NCBI RefSeq assembly: GCF_009674665.1
Contig: NZ_WKJD01000013.1
Coordinates: 1 to 57,336, forward strand
Direction of reading: 5' to 3'
Source of the DNA: Agromyces kandeliae
Lineage (GTDB): Bacteria; Actinomycetota; Actinomycetes; Actinomycetales; Microbacteriaceae
DNA length: 57,336 nt
The position numbers and the translations under genes are program-made. Under the pieces are notes generated by a model that saw only the letters and a program-made list of their open reading frames with translations, did not search any database and was not told the DNA's origin. Below are positions 5,924 to 14,747 of this stretch, piece by piece. Numbering within the stretch: position 1 is the stretch's first letter; each line of letters starts with the position of its first letter.

Positions 5924-8791
5924 ATGGGGGCCGTATCGCCGCGCCTCGCGGGCCGCGAGCGGGAACTCGCCGTGCTGTCGCACGAATTCTCGGCCGTCCT
6001 CGGCGGCGAGGCCCGGACGATCCTCCTCCGCGGCGAACCCGGGATCGGGAAGACCGCGCTGATGGATGCCGCGTGGCGCCGGCACGGCGGCGGGGCGACC
6101 GTGCTCGCTGCGAGGAACCTGCCGCTCACCACGCGCGTGCCGAACCTCGCCGTCCGTTCCCTCCTCAAGCAGTCCGGCGACCTCCAGCGGGCCGACGCCG
6201 ACCATCGACCGACGCCGATCGCGCTCGACACGGCGGTCGACCGGCTCCTCGAGCGCGGTCCGGTCATCATCGCCATGGACGACCTGCACTGGGCCGACTC
6301 GAGCACCCTCGACGCGCTGATGTTCCTCGCCGGCGGCCCCGAGGATCGCCGGCTCGGGATCATCGGCACCATGCGGGCCGGCGCCGGGCGACCTATCGAC
6401 CGATGGCGTGCCGACCTGCTGCGACTGCCGTCCGCACGCGCGGTCGACGTCGGCCCGCTCGACCGACCGGGCATGCGCGAACTCGTGGAGGACGCGATCG
6501 GCGCGCCGCCGCACGAATCGCTGGTGAGCGACGTGCTCGCACGCACGCGCGGCAACCCCTACCACGCCACGCTCCTGCTCGAAGGCGTCGCTCCGTCGGC
6601 GACTGCGGCGCCGTCGACCGTCGCGGCCGACCTGGGTTCGGCCCTGCTGCGCGCCTGGTCGCAGCTCCCGCAGGCGACGCAGGAGCTCTGCACCATGCTC
6701 GCGATGCACGGCAAGCCGGTCCGCGTGCGCACGCTCGTCGACGTCGATCCGTCGTGGTCCGACGCGGAACGCGACCTGCGCCCGGCGCTCGCCGTGCAGG
6801 TCCTCGACATCGACGACGAGGGGCGCGCCTGGTTCCACCACCCGCTCACCGCGGAGATCCTCGTGGCCTCAGTGCCCCAGCTCGAACGTCGGGAACGGCA
6901 CGCCGAGCTCGCGCGGAGCACCGAGCGTGCCATCGCATATGGGTCCGCCTCGCCCGAGCTGCTGGTCGACCTCGCCGACCACCTCGCCGCGGCGGGCGAC
7001 ACGCTCGGATGCCTCGATGCCAGCCGTCGCGCGATCGAGGCGCTCGAGCGATCGGGCGACCGGATGACGCGCCTTCGCCTGCTGCGCCGGTCCGTGCGGA
7101 TCTCGGAGGACCCGGCCGACCGCCCCGCGGGCCGGGACGAGGCCGCATGGCGCGATGGGCGCCGAACGCTGATCGAGGCGTGGGCGGATGCCGCCGCATC
7201 CGTCGGTGCGTACGAGGACGAGTACGAGGCCGTCGGCGAGCTCCTCGACGGCGTCGACGCAGAGGCCGAGCCCATGGTCGCGGCCCGGCTCATGCTGCGG
7301 CGCCAGCGCCTCCAGTTCCGGATCGGCGGGGACCTCGCCGACGCGGCGCCGGCCCGCGAGGCACTGCGGCTCGCGGCGACGGCACCCGAGAGCCCCGAGT
7401 ACGCCACCGCGCTCGTCGAACTCGCGCACGCCGAGATCCTCGTGGCGGACCCCCGCTGCGCGGCCCACGCCGCCGAGTCACTCGAACGCGCGACCGCGCT
7501 GGGAGACACCGCCGTGCTCGCGGCCTCGCTCGCGGTGTGCGGCCAGCTCGCGGCGCTCACGCGCGATCTCGACCGCGCTCGGGCCCTCGCCGCCCGCGCA
7601 CTCGAGGTCGCACTGCCGAACGGCCACTTCTGGTCCGCGATGCTCGCAGCCTTCTGGGAGGCGTACTCCATGCCCGACTACCGGTCGGCGCAGCGGTCGC
7701 TCCGGCATGCGATGGATCGGCTCGGGGAGGCCGGGGCGCCGTACCTCGTGACCGCCACGCTCGCGCTCACCGAGGCGCGGACGGCCATCACGGTGGGCGA
7801 CGTGACCGCGGCGCGCGCCGCCCTGCGGTACGTCCGGTCGGAGGATCCGACCACGTACATCGCGATGGGACTCGCCAACGTCTCGGCGATCCTCGCCGCC
7901 CTTCAGGGACGAGCCGATGACGCGGAGGCGTACCTGCACCGGGCGCGCGAGCAGGTCCCCGAGGTGCCGTCGTACGCGATGTCGACGCAGGCGCACACCG
8001 GCGCCCTGGCGAGGCTCGCGGAGGGCGATCCGGAGGGTGCCCTGGCCGTGCTGGAGCCGCTGCTGGCCACCGCACCGGGTGACAACTCCTGCGAATGGCT
8101 CGTGCCGTTGGCCGCGCGCGCACTCGCCGATCTCGCCCAGGGCGCACGCGATCGTCACGAGCCGGACGCCGACGTGGTCGAGCGGCTCGACGAGTTCGAG
8201 GCGGCGTACCCGCACGTCCTCGCACGCACGCTCGGCATCTCGTTCCCGGCCGACCTCGCCGCGCTCGAGTCGCTCTACGCGGCCGAGCGCGCCCGCGCCC
8301 GCGACCTGCCAGAGGCAGGGGATCTCTGGATGGCGGCCGTCGGCGCGTGCGCCGCGGCGCAGCTGGCCTGGGAGGAGGCGTACGCCTGCCGCCGCGGCGC
8401 CGAGCACGACCTCACGAGCGACGCCGGCCGGCGCGAGCGAGGCGTCGAACTGCTGCGACGAGGCGCCGCGCTCGCCCGGCGGCTCGAGGCGGACCCCCTC
8501 ACCGCCGATCTGGAGTCGCTCGCGCAGTGGTCGCGCGTGCGCCTCTACGACGATCGCTCCGAGCTCGCCGGTTCGGCCGCCGACCGGCTCGGCGACGCCA
8601 CGCTCACGCGTCGCGAACGAGAACTGCTCCCCTACGTCGTCGACGGCCGCACGTACGCCGAGATCGCGGCGCTCCTCACGATCAGCGAGAAGACCGTGAG
8701 CTCGCACATCTCGAACCTGCTCCGCAAGACGGGTGCGGCGAACCGCGTCGACCTCGCGCGGATGGCGGAGGTCCGCGAACGCTCGGCGTGA
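5924..8791 (+). CDS. LAL-type LuxR transcriptional regulator with AAA ATPase domain
   Basis: This 955-aa protein of the large ATP-binding LuxR (LAL/MalT-like) type has an N-terminal STAND-type ATPase. Walker A is GEPGIGKT (37-44) and Walker B is VIIAMDDLHWAD (about 111-122). A long helical, TPR-like sensor region follows. The C-terminal LuxR/GerE helix-turn-helix is LTRRERELLPYVVDGRTYAE and following (about 890-950). The frame is open further upstream, but ATG 5924 places the start exactly at the conserved LAGRERELAVL segment. CAGACT at 5911-5916 may be its -10. It should act as a ligand- and ATP-gated activator. No obvious target operon adjoins it. Confidence 0.9.
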   Translation: MGAVSPRLAGRERELAVLSHEFSAVLGGEARTILLRGEPGIGKTALMDAAWRRHGGGATVLAARNLPLTTRVPNLAVRSLLKQSGDLQRADADHRPTPIALDTAVDRLLERGPVIIAMDDLHWADSSTLDALMFLAGGPEDRRLGIIGTMRAGAGRPIDRWRADLLRLPSARAVDVGPLDRPGMRELVEDAIGAPPHESLVSDVLARTRGNPYHATLLLEGVAPSATAAPSTVAADLGSALLRAWSQLPQATQELCTMLAMHGKPVRVRTLVDVDPSWSDAERDLRPALAVQVLDIDDEGRAWFHHPLTAEILVASVPQLERRERHAELARSTERAIAYGSASPELLVDLADHLAAAGDTLGCLDASRRAIEALERSGDRMTRLRLLRRSVRISEDPADRPAGRDEAAWRDGRRTLIEAWADAAASVGAYEDEYEAVGELLDGVDAEAEPMVAARLMLRRQRLQFRIGGDLADAAPAREALRLAATAPESPEYATALVELAHAEILVADPRCAAHAAESLERATALGDTAVLAASLAVCGQLAALTRDLDRARALAARALEVALPNGHFWSAMLAAFWEAYSMPDYRSAQRSLRHAMDRLGEAGAPYLVTATLALTEARTAITVGDVTAARAALRYVRSEDPTTYIAMGLANVSAILAALQGRADDAEAYLHRAREQVPEVPSYAMSTQAHTGALARLAEGDPEGALAVLEPLLATAPGDNSCEWLVPLAARALADLAQGARDRHEPDADVVERLDEFEAAYPHVLARTLGISFPADLAALESLYAAERARARDLPEAGDLWMAAVGACAAAQLAWEEAYACRRGAEHDLTSDAGRRERGVELLRRGAALARRLEADPLTADLESLAQWSRVRLYDDRSELAGSAADRLGDATLTRRERELLPYVVDGRTYAEIAALLTISEKTVSSHISNLLRKTGAANRVDLARMAEVRERSA

Positions 8792-8904
8792 GCCGCGGCA
8801 TCCGCTCGCCCGCTCTTGTCGCGGCCTTCCGCGCCCGGCCCCGGACGCCCGCGGGAACAACGCCGACCACGGCCCCGTCGCCCCTCACGACGTGAAGAGC
8901 CCGC

Positions 8905-9192
8905 ATGCGCCGGGCCGTTGACGCACCGCCCGTCATCGTCGGCTCCGACGCGGCGGGCACGGTCCGCCGTCGAAGCGGGAGTCGATGTTCACGCGCGGCG
9001 TCGTCGAGACACCCGACATGATCGGCCAGCACGACCTGCTCGACGCCGCGTCCGCGATGTTCGAGGACAGACGGACGGCTCCGCTCGACGCTGACGCGCG
9101 AGATCGCGGGACTCGATGCCGCGAGCCTCCGCGAGGCGTATGCGCTCGTGGCATCCGGCCGCAGCATCGGGAAGGTCGTGCTCGCGCGCTGA
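8905..9192 (+). pseudogene. Decayed zinc-type (MDR) alcohol dehydrogenase
   Basis: Fragments of a medium-chain dehydrogenase are readable in changing frames. The N-terminal cofactor-proximal piece PPVIVGSDAAGTV lies near 8929-8964. It is joined directly to a C-terminal piece, SKRESMFTRGVVETPDMIG (about 8970-9026, another frame), which continues with QHDLLDAASAMFED. After a shift near 9068 comes DGRLRSTLTREI, leading to the family-typical end SGRSIGKVVLAR and a TGA at 9190. The middle (most of the Rossmann fold) is deleted, and at least two frame changes are needed. The 8792-8904 stretch before it shows nothing recognisable. Confidence 0.65.
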
Positions 9193-9221
9193 CGCCGGAA
9201 CGCGATGTCGGATGCCGCGGC

Positions 9222-9227
9222 TAGCGT
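9222..9227 (+). promoter_or_regulatory. -10-like box TAGCGT before the nuclease-helicase gene
   Basis: TAGCGT lies 30 nt upstream of the ATG at 9258, with a strong Shine-Dalgarno (GGAGGGAG, 9246-9253) between. It fits the TAGNNT pattern seen before other genes here. No clear -35 element is visible. Confidence 0.45.
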
Positions 9228-9257
9228 GGGCACCACGACGACGGCGGAGGGAGCCCG

Positions 9258-12200
9258 ATGTACCTGGCCGACGGCACGGTGGTCACGAGCGCGAGCGACC
9301 TCAAGAAGGCGTCCGACTGCGAGTTCGCGTTCCTGCGCGAGCTCGACGTGAAGCTCGGCCGCGAGACGCTGTTCGAGCCGGTGGCGGATGCCATGCTCGA
9401 GCGCGCGGGGCGCATGGGCGACGCGCACGAACTGCGCGTCCTCGAGCGCTACCGCGACGAGTTCGGCGACGGCGTCGTCGAGATCGAGCGACCCGACCTC
9501 CGCGACCCCGATCAGCTCGGAGCCGCCGTCGCGGCGACCCGTGCGGCGTTCGAATCGGGCGCGCCGGTCGTGTTCCAGGCCACCTTCGTCGACGAGGGGT
9601 TCGTCGGCTTCGCCGACTTCATCGTCCGGCAGCCCGACGGCCGGTACCTCGTCCAGGACTCCAAGCTCGCGCGGCGTGCGCGGGTGACGGCGCTCCTGCA
9701 GCTCGCCGCCTACGCCGCGCAGCTCGACCGCATCGGCATCCCCCGAGCCGACACCGTCGAACTGCTGCTCGGCGACGGCACGACCAGTTCGCACCGGCTG
9801 GAGGACATCGAGCCGGTGTTCCTCCTCCGCCGCGACCGGCTCCGGCAGATCGTCCAGGAGCGGCTCGCCGACGACGGGCCGGTCGCGTGGGGCGACCGGC
9901 GCTACGCGCTCGACGGGCGGTGCCCGACGTGCGACCTCGAGGTGCAGGCGAATCGCGACCTCCTGCTCGTCGCAGGGCTCCGCATCACGCAGCGCGCGCA
10001 CTTCCACGGGGCCGGCATCACCACGATCGACGGGCTCGCGGCATCCGCCGGTCCCGTCGACGGCGTGCTCGATGCGACGCTCGAGGGCCTGCGGGTGCAG
10101 GCGCGGCTGCAACTCGCCGCCGAGGCCCAGGCGCTCGCCGCCGAGGCGTCGGGCGACCGGTCGCCCGACGATCCGCCGCTGCCGCCGCCCGTCGAGGTGC
10201 GCGAACCGGGGGCGCTCGCGGCGATCCCCGAACCCGATGCCGGCGACCTGTTCTTCGACTTCGAGGGCGACCCGCTCTACACCGAGGGCGCCGCGACGGA
10301 GTGGGGTCTCGACTACCTGTTCGGCATGATCGACGTCGACGAGCGGTTCACGCCCATCTGGGCGCACGGCTTCGCCGAGGAGCGCGAGGCGCTCGTGCAG
10401 TTCCTCGCCTTGGTGAAGGAGCGACGGGAGCGGCACCCGAACCTGCACATCTACCACTACGCCAGCTACGAACGCACGCACCTGACGTCGATCGCGGCGC
10501 GCCACGGCGTCGGCGAGGCCGAGGTCGACCAGCTGCTCGCCGACGGCGTGCTCGTCGACCTCTACCCGATCGTGAAGCGCGCGGTGCGCGTCGGCAGCCG
10601 CTCGTACTCGATCAAGAAGCTCGAACCGCTCTACATGGGCGAGCGGCTCCGCGAGGCCGACGTCAAGTCGGGCGGCGACTCGATCCTCGAGTACGTCCGC
10701 GCGCGCGAGCTCGCCGCGACCGGAGATGCGGAGGCGGCGCAGCTCGTGCTCGACGACCTCGCCGAGTACAACGAGTACGACTGCGTCTCGACGCTGCGGC
10801 TGCGGGACTGGCTGCTCGGCCTCGCCCGGGCGCACGGCGTCGCACCCGTGCCGGCGCTCCTCCTGGCCGAGCCGACCGTCAAGCAGTACGCGGCGAGTCC
10901 GCTCGCGACGGCGCTGTCCGCGCTCGCGGGTGGTGCCGACGAGCGTCGCGACGACCCCGACCGCACGGCACTCGCCCTCGCCTCCGCCGCGATCGACTAC
11001 CACGAGCGCGAGCTCAAGACGTTCTGGTGGGGTCACTTCTTCAGGGTCGAGCAGCCCCTCGAGGCGTGGGAGGACCACCGCGACGTCCTCGTGGTCGATC
11101 CGTCCCGCACCATCGTGCTGCACGACTGGTACCGCGAGGGCCGGCAGCAGTTCGACCGCCGCGAACTGCTCCTCCGCGGCCGCATCGCCCCCGGCTCGCG
11201 GTTCAGCGCGGGCGCCGAGCTGTACCTGCTCTACGACTGGCCCGCCCCGTTCCCGTCGTTCTCGCGTCGTCCCGGCTCGCGGGCCTGGGCCAAGGCGACC
11301 GTCCTCGAGTCGACGCCCGACGGCGTCCGCCTCGAGGAGCGCTCGACCGTCGACGACACCTGGCGCGACCTGCCGTTCGCGCTCGTGCCGGGCAACCCGC
11401 CGCCCGCAGGCCGGCAGAAGGCGGCGATCGCGGAGTGGGCGCGCCCGATCGTCGACCGCCACCCGGCGTGGCCGAGGGACGCCGCCGTCGACCTGCTGCG
11501 CCGCCTCCCGCCGCGCACGCGCTCCGGCGCGCTCGCCCCGCTGCCCGACCACGAGTACGTCGGCGCCGTCGTCCGCTCGCTCGGCGACCTCGACGACTCC
11601 TACCTCGCGGTGCAGGGTCCCCCCGGCACCGGCAAGACCTACGTCGCGGCCCACGTCATCGCACGCCTCGTCGGCCACCACGGCTGGAAGGTCGGCGTCG
11701 TCGCGCAGTCGCACGCGGTCGTCGAGCACCTGCTCGACGCCGTCGTGGGCGCCGGGCTCGACCCGAGACGCATCGCCAAGGCACCGAAGGATCGTGGCGA
11801 CGACGTCGCCCGCGCGTGGACCGCGATCGAGAAGGACGGCATGTCGGCCTTCATCGCGGCGAACCGCGAGCAGGGGTTCGTGGTCGGCGGCACCGCGTGG
11901 GACTTCGCCAACGCCGACCGCGTCGGTCGACGCGCGCTCGACGTGCTCGTCGTCGACGAGGCCGGGCAGTTCTCCCTCGCCTCGACGATCGCCGCCTCGG
12001 TCGCGGCGCGCAGGCTCCTCCTCCTCGGCGACCCGCAGCAGTTGCCGCAGGTGAGCCAGGGCACGCACCCCGAGCCCGTCGACATGTCCGCACTCGGTTG
12101 GGTCGCCGACGGCCACGACGTGCTGCCGCCGGAGTTCGGGTACTTCCTCGCCGAGAGCCGGCGCATGCACCCCGCTCTCGCGGCCTCCGTCTCGGCCCTG

Positions 12201-12800
12201 TCGTACGAGGGCGAACTCGCGTCGCACCCGTCCGCTGCGCTTCGGGGCATCGAGGGCGTCGAGCCGGGCCTCACGCCCGTGCCGATCGAGCACTCGGGCA
12301 ACACGACCGAGTCGCCGGAGGAGGCCGCCGAGGTCGTCCGCATCGTCGGGTCGCTGCTCGGGCGCGCGTTCACGGGCATCGCACACGGCGACGGCGAGCC
12401 CGACCGCGCCCGGCCCCGGCCGCTGGAGCAGTCCGACGTCATCGTCGTGACGCCGTACAACGCACAGCTGGCGGTCGTCCGCGACGCGCTCGATCGCGCC
12501 GGGTACACGGCGGTCCCGGTCGGCACGGTCGACAAGTTCCAGGGGCAGGAGGCCGCGGTCGCGATCGTGTCGCTGGCCGCGTCATCCGCCGCTGCCGCTC
12601 CGCGCGGGGTCGAGTTCCTGCTGCTCAAGAACCGGTTGAACGTCGCGATCTCGCGCGCCCAGGTCGCCGCCTACCTCATCCACTCGCCGGGCCTGCTCGA
12701 CGCGCTGCCGCGCACGCCCCGAGGCGTCGCGCAGCTCAGCGCGTTCGCACGGCTCGTCGGCGTCGAACTGCCGGCGTGGGATCGGGAGCCGGTCGGGTAG
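9258..12800 (+). CDS. TM0106-family RecB-like nuclease fused to SF1 (UPF1/Dna2-type) helicase
   Basis: This protein has 1180 aa. The N-terminal part (1-300) is a Cas4/RecB-like PD-(D/E)XK region, seen as VFQATFVDEGFVGFADFIV and YLVQDSKLARRA (the DxK core), followed by CPTC. At about 329 an RNase H-like TM0106 domain begins (DLFFDFEGDPL). The C-terminal helicase has Walker A QGPPGTGKT (about 785), DEAGQFS, GDPQQLPQVSQGTHP, ESRRMHP, TVDKFQGQEA and a final NVAISRAQ. It probably processes DNA ends or structured nucleic acid. In this family the physiological role is not established, and defence or repair are both possible. It stands alone, following a pseudogene. Confidence 0.9.
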   Translation: MYLADGTVVTSASDLKKASDCEFAFLRELDVKLGRETLFEPVADAMLERAGRMGDAHELRVLERYRDEFGDGVVEIERPDLRDPDQLGAAVAATRAAFESGAPVVFQATFVDEGFVGFADFIVRQPDGRYLVQDSKLARRARVTALLQLAAYAAQLDRIGIPRADTVELLLGDGTTSSHRLEDIEPVFLLRRDRLRQIVQERLADDGPVAWGDRRYALDGRCPTCDLEVQANRDLLLVAGLRITQRAHFHGAGITTIDGLAASAGPVDGVLDATLEGLRVQARLQLAAEAQALAAEASGDRSPDDPPLPPPVEVREPGALAAIPEPDAGDLFFDFEGDPLYTEGAATEWGLDYLFGMIDVDERFTPIWAHGFAEEREALVQFLALVKERRERHPNLHIYHYASYERTHLTSIAARHGVGEAEVDQLLADGVLVDLYPIVKRAVRVGSRSYSIKKLEPLYMGERLREADVKSGGDSILEYVRARELAATGDAEAAQLVLDDLAEYNEYDCVSTLRLRDWLLGLARAHGVAPVPALLLAEPTVKQYAASPLATALSALAGGADERRDDPDRTALALASAAIDYHERELKTFWWGHFFRVEQPLEAWEDHRDVLVVDPSRTIVLHDWYREGRQQFDRRELLLRGRIAPGSRFSAGAELYLLYDWPAPFPSFSRRPGSRAWAKATVLESTPDGVRLEERSTVDDTWRDLPFALVPGNPPPAGRQKAAIAEWARPIVDRHPAWPRDAAVDLLRRLPPRTRSGALAPLPDHEYVGAVVRSLGDLDDSYLAVQGPPGTGKTYVAAHVIARLVGHHGWKVGVVAQSHAVVEHLLDAVVGAGLDPRRIAKAPKDRGDDVARAWTAIEKDGMSAFIAANREQGFVVGGTAWDFANADRVGRRALDVLVVDEAGQFSLASTIAASVAARRLLLLGDPQQLPQVSQGTHPEPVDMSALGWVADGHDVLPPEFGYFLAESRRMHPALAASVSALSYEGELASHPSAALRGIEGVEPGLTPVPIEHSGNTTESPEEAAEVVRIVGSLLGRAFTGIAHGDGEPDRARPRPLEQSDVIVVTPYNAQLAVVRDALDRAGYTAVPVGTVDKFQGQEAAVAIVSLAASSAAAAPRGVEFLLLKNRLNVAISRAQVAAYLIHSPGLLDALPRTPRGVAQLSAFARLVGVELPAWDREPVG

Positions 12801-12818
12801 CGCCCACCTGCGACGCCC

Positions 12819-13256
12819 TCACCCGCCGACGAGCTTCTCGACCGCCTTCGCGATGCGGCGCGCCCGCGTCTCGGGCGCCTTCGCCTCCATGATCGCGGTC
12901 ACGTGCGCCTTGCGGTGGCTCGGCGCCAGCCGGTCGAACGCCTCGCGCGCGCCCGGGGTCGCGTCGAGCGCCGCCGCGAAGTCCTCCGGCGGCTCGACCG
13001 TGCGGGGCGCGGTGTCGAGCTCGACCTCGACCGAGATCGGGTCGCCCCCCGAGAGCCCGGTCGCCGCCCGCTTGTCGGAGCTGAAGGGGATCAGGTGGCG
13101 ACCGCCCATCACGGCGAGCGTGCTGCGGTACTCGTAGCCGTTGACCGTGACCACGACGGGGGCGCGCCGCCCGCCGCCGAGCGCCTCGACCACCTCGGCC
13201 GGCACCTCGATGCCCGTGTTGGCGCCCGTCTGCGAGAGCGTGGTCTCGAACTGCAT
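12819..13256 (-). CDS. DUF1905 / YdeI-OmpD-associated family protein
   Basis: This protein has 145 aa. Residues 1-90 form a small beta-barrel DUF1905 domain (FETTLSQ, GIEVPAEVVEALGGGRRAPVVVTVNGYEYRS, LIPFSSDKR). Residues 100-145 match the C-terminal YdeI/OmdA helix (FDRLAPSHRKAHVTAIMEAKAPETRARRI). Members are common in actinobacteria, and some relatives were linked to bacteriocin protection, but the biochemical role is unknown. It is convergent with the upstream helicase gene and divergent from the glutaredoxin-like gene. Confidence 0.85.
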   Translation of the reverse strand: MQFETTLSQTGANTGIEVPAEVVEALGGGRRAPVVVTVNGYEYRSTLAVMGGRHLIPFSSDKRAATGLSGGDPISVEVELDTAPRTVEPPEDFAAALDATPGAREAFDRLAPSHRKAHVTAIMEAKAPETRARRIAKAVEKLVGG

Positions 13257-13345
13257 GCTCCCGAGCCTCGCACTCGGCGGGCCGGCGCGGAACCCCCTGG
13301 CCGGGGCATCCGCGCACGCTGGGAATACCGCACAGGATACCCACG

Positions 13346-13351
13346 TAGGTT
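13346..13351 (+). promoter_or_regulatory. -10-like box TAGGTT for a leaderless transcript
   Basis: TAGGTT ends 6 nt before the ATG at 13358, with no Shine-Dalgarno. That spacing predicts transcription starting at or next to the A of the ATG. Confidence 0.5.
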
Positions 13352-13357
13352 ATCGGC

Positions 13358-13651
13358 ATGACCTCCCCTGCAACCGACCTGAACCCTGCCGGCATCACGA
13401 TGTACGGCGCCGAGTGGTGCGGCGACTGCCGCCGCTCGAAGGCGCTGCTCGACCGCCGCGGCGTCGACTACGAGTACGTCGACCTCATGGTCGTCGCCGA
13501 CGGCGCCGACCGCGCGAAGGCGATCTCGGGCCGCACGAACATCCCCGTCGTCGTCTTCCCCGACGGCACGCACTTCACCGAGCCGACCGACGCGCAGCTC
13601 GGCGCCAAGCTCGACGCCGTCGAACTCGAGCAGGACGGCGCCGCGGCCTGA
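13358..13651 (+). CDS. Glutaredoxin/mycoredoxin-like thiol oxidoreductase
   Basis: This 97-aa thioredoxin-fold protein has the redox motif CGDC (C21 and C24) after the first strand ITMYGAEW. It continues with RRSKALLDRRGVDYEYVDL and the cis-Pro stretch NIPVVVFPDGTHFTEPT. This arrangement is typical of actinobacterial mycoredoxins, which reduce mycothiol mixed disulfides. The usual actinobacterial site is CGYC or a close variant, so the Asp is a mild deviation. It would act in the cytosol in thiol homeostasis. It is monocistronic and probably leaderless. Confidence 0.88.
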   Translation: MTSPATDLNPAGITMYGAEWCGDCRRSKALLDRRGVDYEYVDLMVVADGADRAKAISGRTNIPVVVFPDGTHFTEPTDAQLGAKLDAVELEQDGAAA

Positions 13652-13669
13652 GGCTGAGCGCCGCCGCGC

Positions 13670-14671
13670 TCAGGCGAGCGCGGGCATGACCTCGCGCTCG
13701 TAGAGCTCCAGGCCCGAGCGGTCGTACGCCGCCTCGGGGAAGTAGTGGATGGCGTACCCGAGCCCGCGTTCGCGCATGTCGAGCAGCTTCTCGACGACCT
13801 GGTCCGGCGTTCCCACGGCGATCGCGGCATCCGAGCGGAAGTCGTGGATGAACTTCGCCGCCGCCTTCGGGCCCGCCGATCCCGCCAGTCGGGCCTCGAC
13901 GGCCTGGAGCCGGCGCTCGACGTCGGCCTCGGTCTCGCCGATCACGGTGTTGAAGTTCGCGCTGCGCACGATCGACCCGAAGTCGCGACCCAGGCGATCG
14001 GCGTGCCCGCGCAGCACCTCGCTCTTGTGGCTGAACTCCTCGGGGCTGCCGTAGAAGTTCGTGTACGCGGCGTGCTTCGCCGCGATGCGCAGCGTCACCT
14101 TCTCACCGCCGCCGGCGACCCACATCGGGATCCCGCCGGGCTGCAGCGGCTGCGGCTGCACGATCGCGTCGTCGACCTCGTAGAACTCGCCGTCGAGGCT
14201 CGCTCGCCCGGTCGTCCACGCCTGGTGCATGACCTCGACGCCCTCACGGAGCATCCGGAGCCGGGCCGGCGCGTCGGGGAACCCGTATCCGTATGCGCGC
14301 CACTCGTGCTCGTACCACCCGGCGCCGATGCCCATCTCGACGCGGCCTCCGGAGATGACGTCGACCGTCGCCGCGACCTTCGCGAGGTACGCCGGGTTCC
14401 GGTAGGCCATGCACGTGCACATCTGGCCGAGGCGAACCCGCGACGTCGATGCGGCGTACGCGGCCATGAGCGACCACGCCTCGTGCGTCGCCTCCGTCTC
14501 GCTCGGCACCGGCACGGTGTGGAAGTGGTCGTACACCCAGATGGACTCCCACGGCGAGCCCTCGCGGTCCGCGTAGGCGGCGAGGCCGTGCATCGTCGAC
14601 CAGTGGTCGGCGGGATCGATGCCGACGAGGTCGTGACGCCACCCCTGGGGGACGAAGAATCCGAATCGCAT
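13670..14671 (-). CDS. LLM-class (F420-dependent type) oxidoreductase
   Basis: This 333-aa TIM-barrel luciferase-like monooxygenase family protein begins MRFGFFVPQGW. It contains the signature RVEMGIGAGWYEHEWRAYGYGFP (about 130-152), IPMWVAGGGE and the C-terminal VGTPDQVVEKL found in F420- or FMN-dependent members. The substrate cannot be deduced. The reverse complement of 14678-14683 is TAGGCT, six nt before the ATG, which suggests a leaderless promoter. It is divergent from the small unknown gene at 14748. Confidence 0.9.
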   Translation of the reverse strand: MRFGFFVPQGWRHDLVGIDPADHWSTMHGLAAYADREGSPWESIWVYDHFHTVPVPSETEATHEAWSLMAAYAASTSRVRLGQMCTCMAYRNPAYLAKVAATVDVISGGRVEMGIGAGWYEHEWRAYGYGFPDAPARLRMLREGVEVMHQAWTTGRASLDGEFYEVDDAIVQPQPLQPGGIPMWVAGGGEKVTLRIAAKHAAYTNFYGSPEEFSHKSEVLRGHADRLGRDFGSIVRSANFNTVIGETEADVERRLQAVEARLAGSAGPKAAAKFIHDFRSDAAIAVGTPDQVVEKLLDMRERGLGYAIHYFPEAAYDRSGLELYEREVMPALA

Positions 14672-14747
14672 CCGGCCAGCCTACGATCGCCGTTCTCAGC
14701 GCCAGCACTGATGTCGGGGGGCCTTGACATCCGTAGCGTCAGCGAAC

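Noticed and set aside
8682..12386. 1234-codon minus-strand frame opposite the nuclease-helicase
   Set aside because: Its residues mirror the codons of the + strand gene, and it shows no domain. The + strand frame carries complete helicase motifs.
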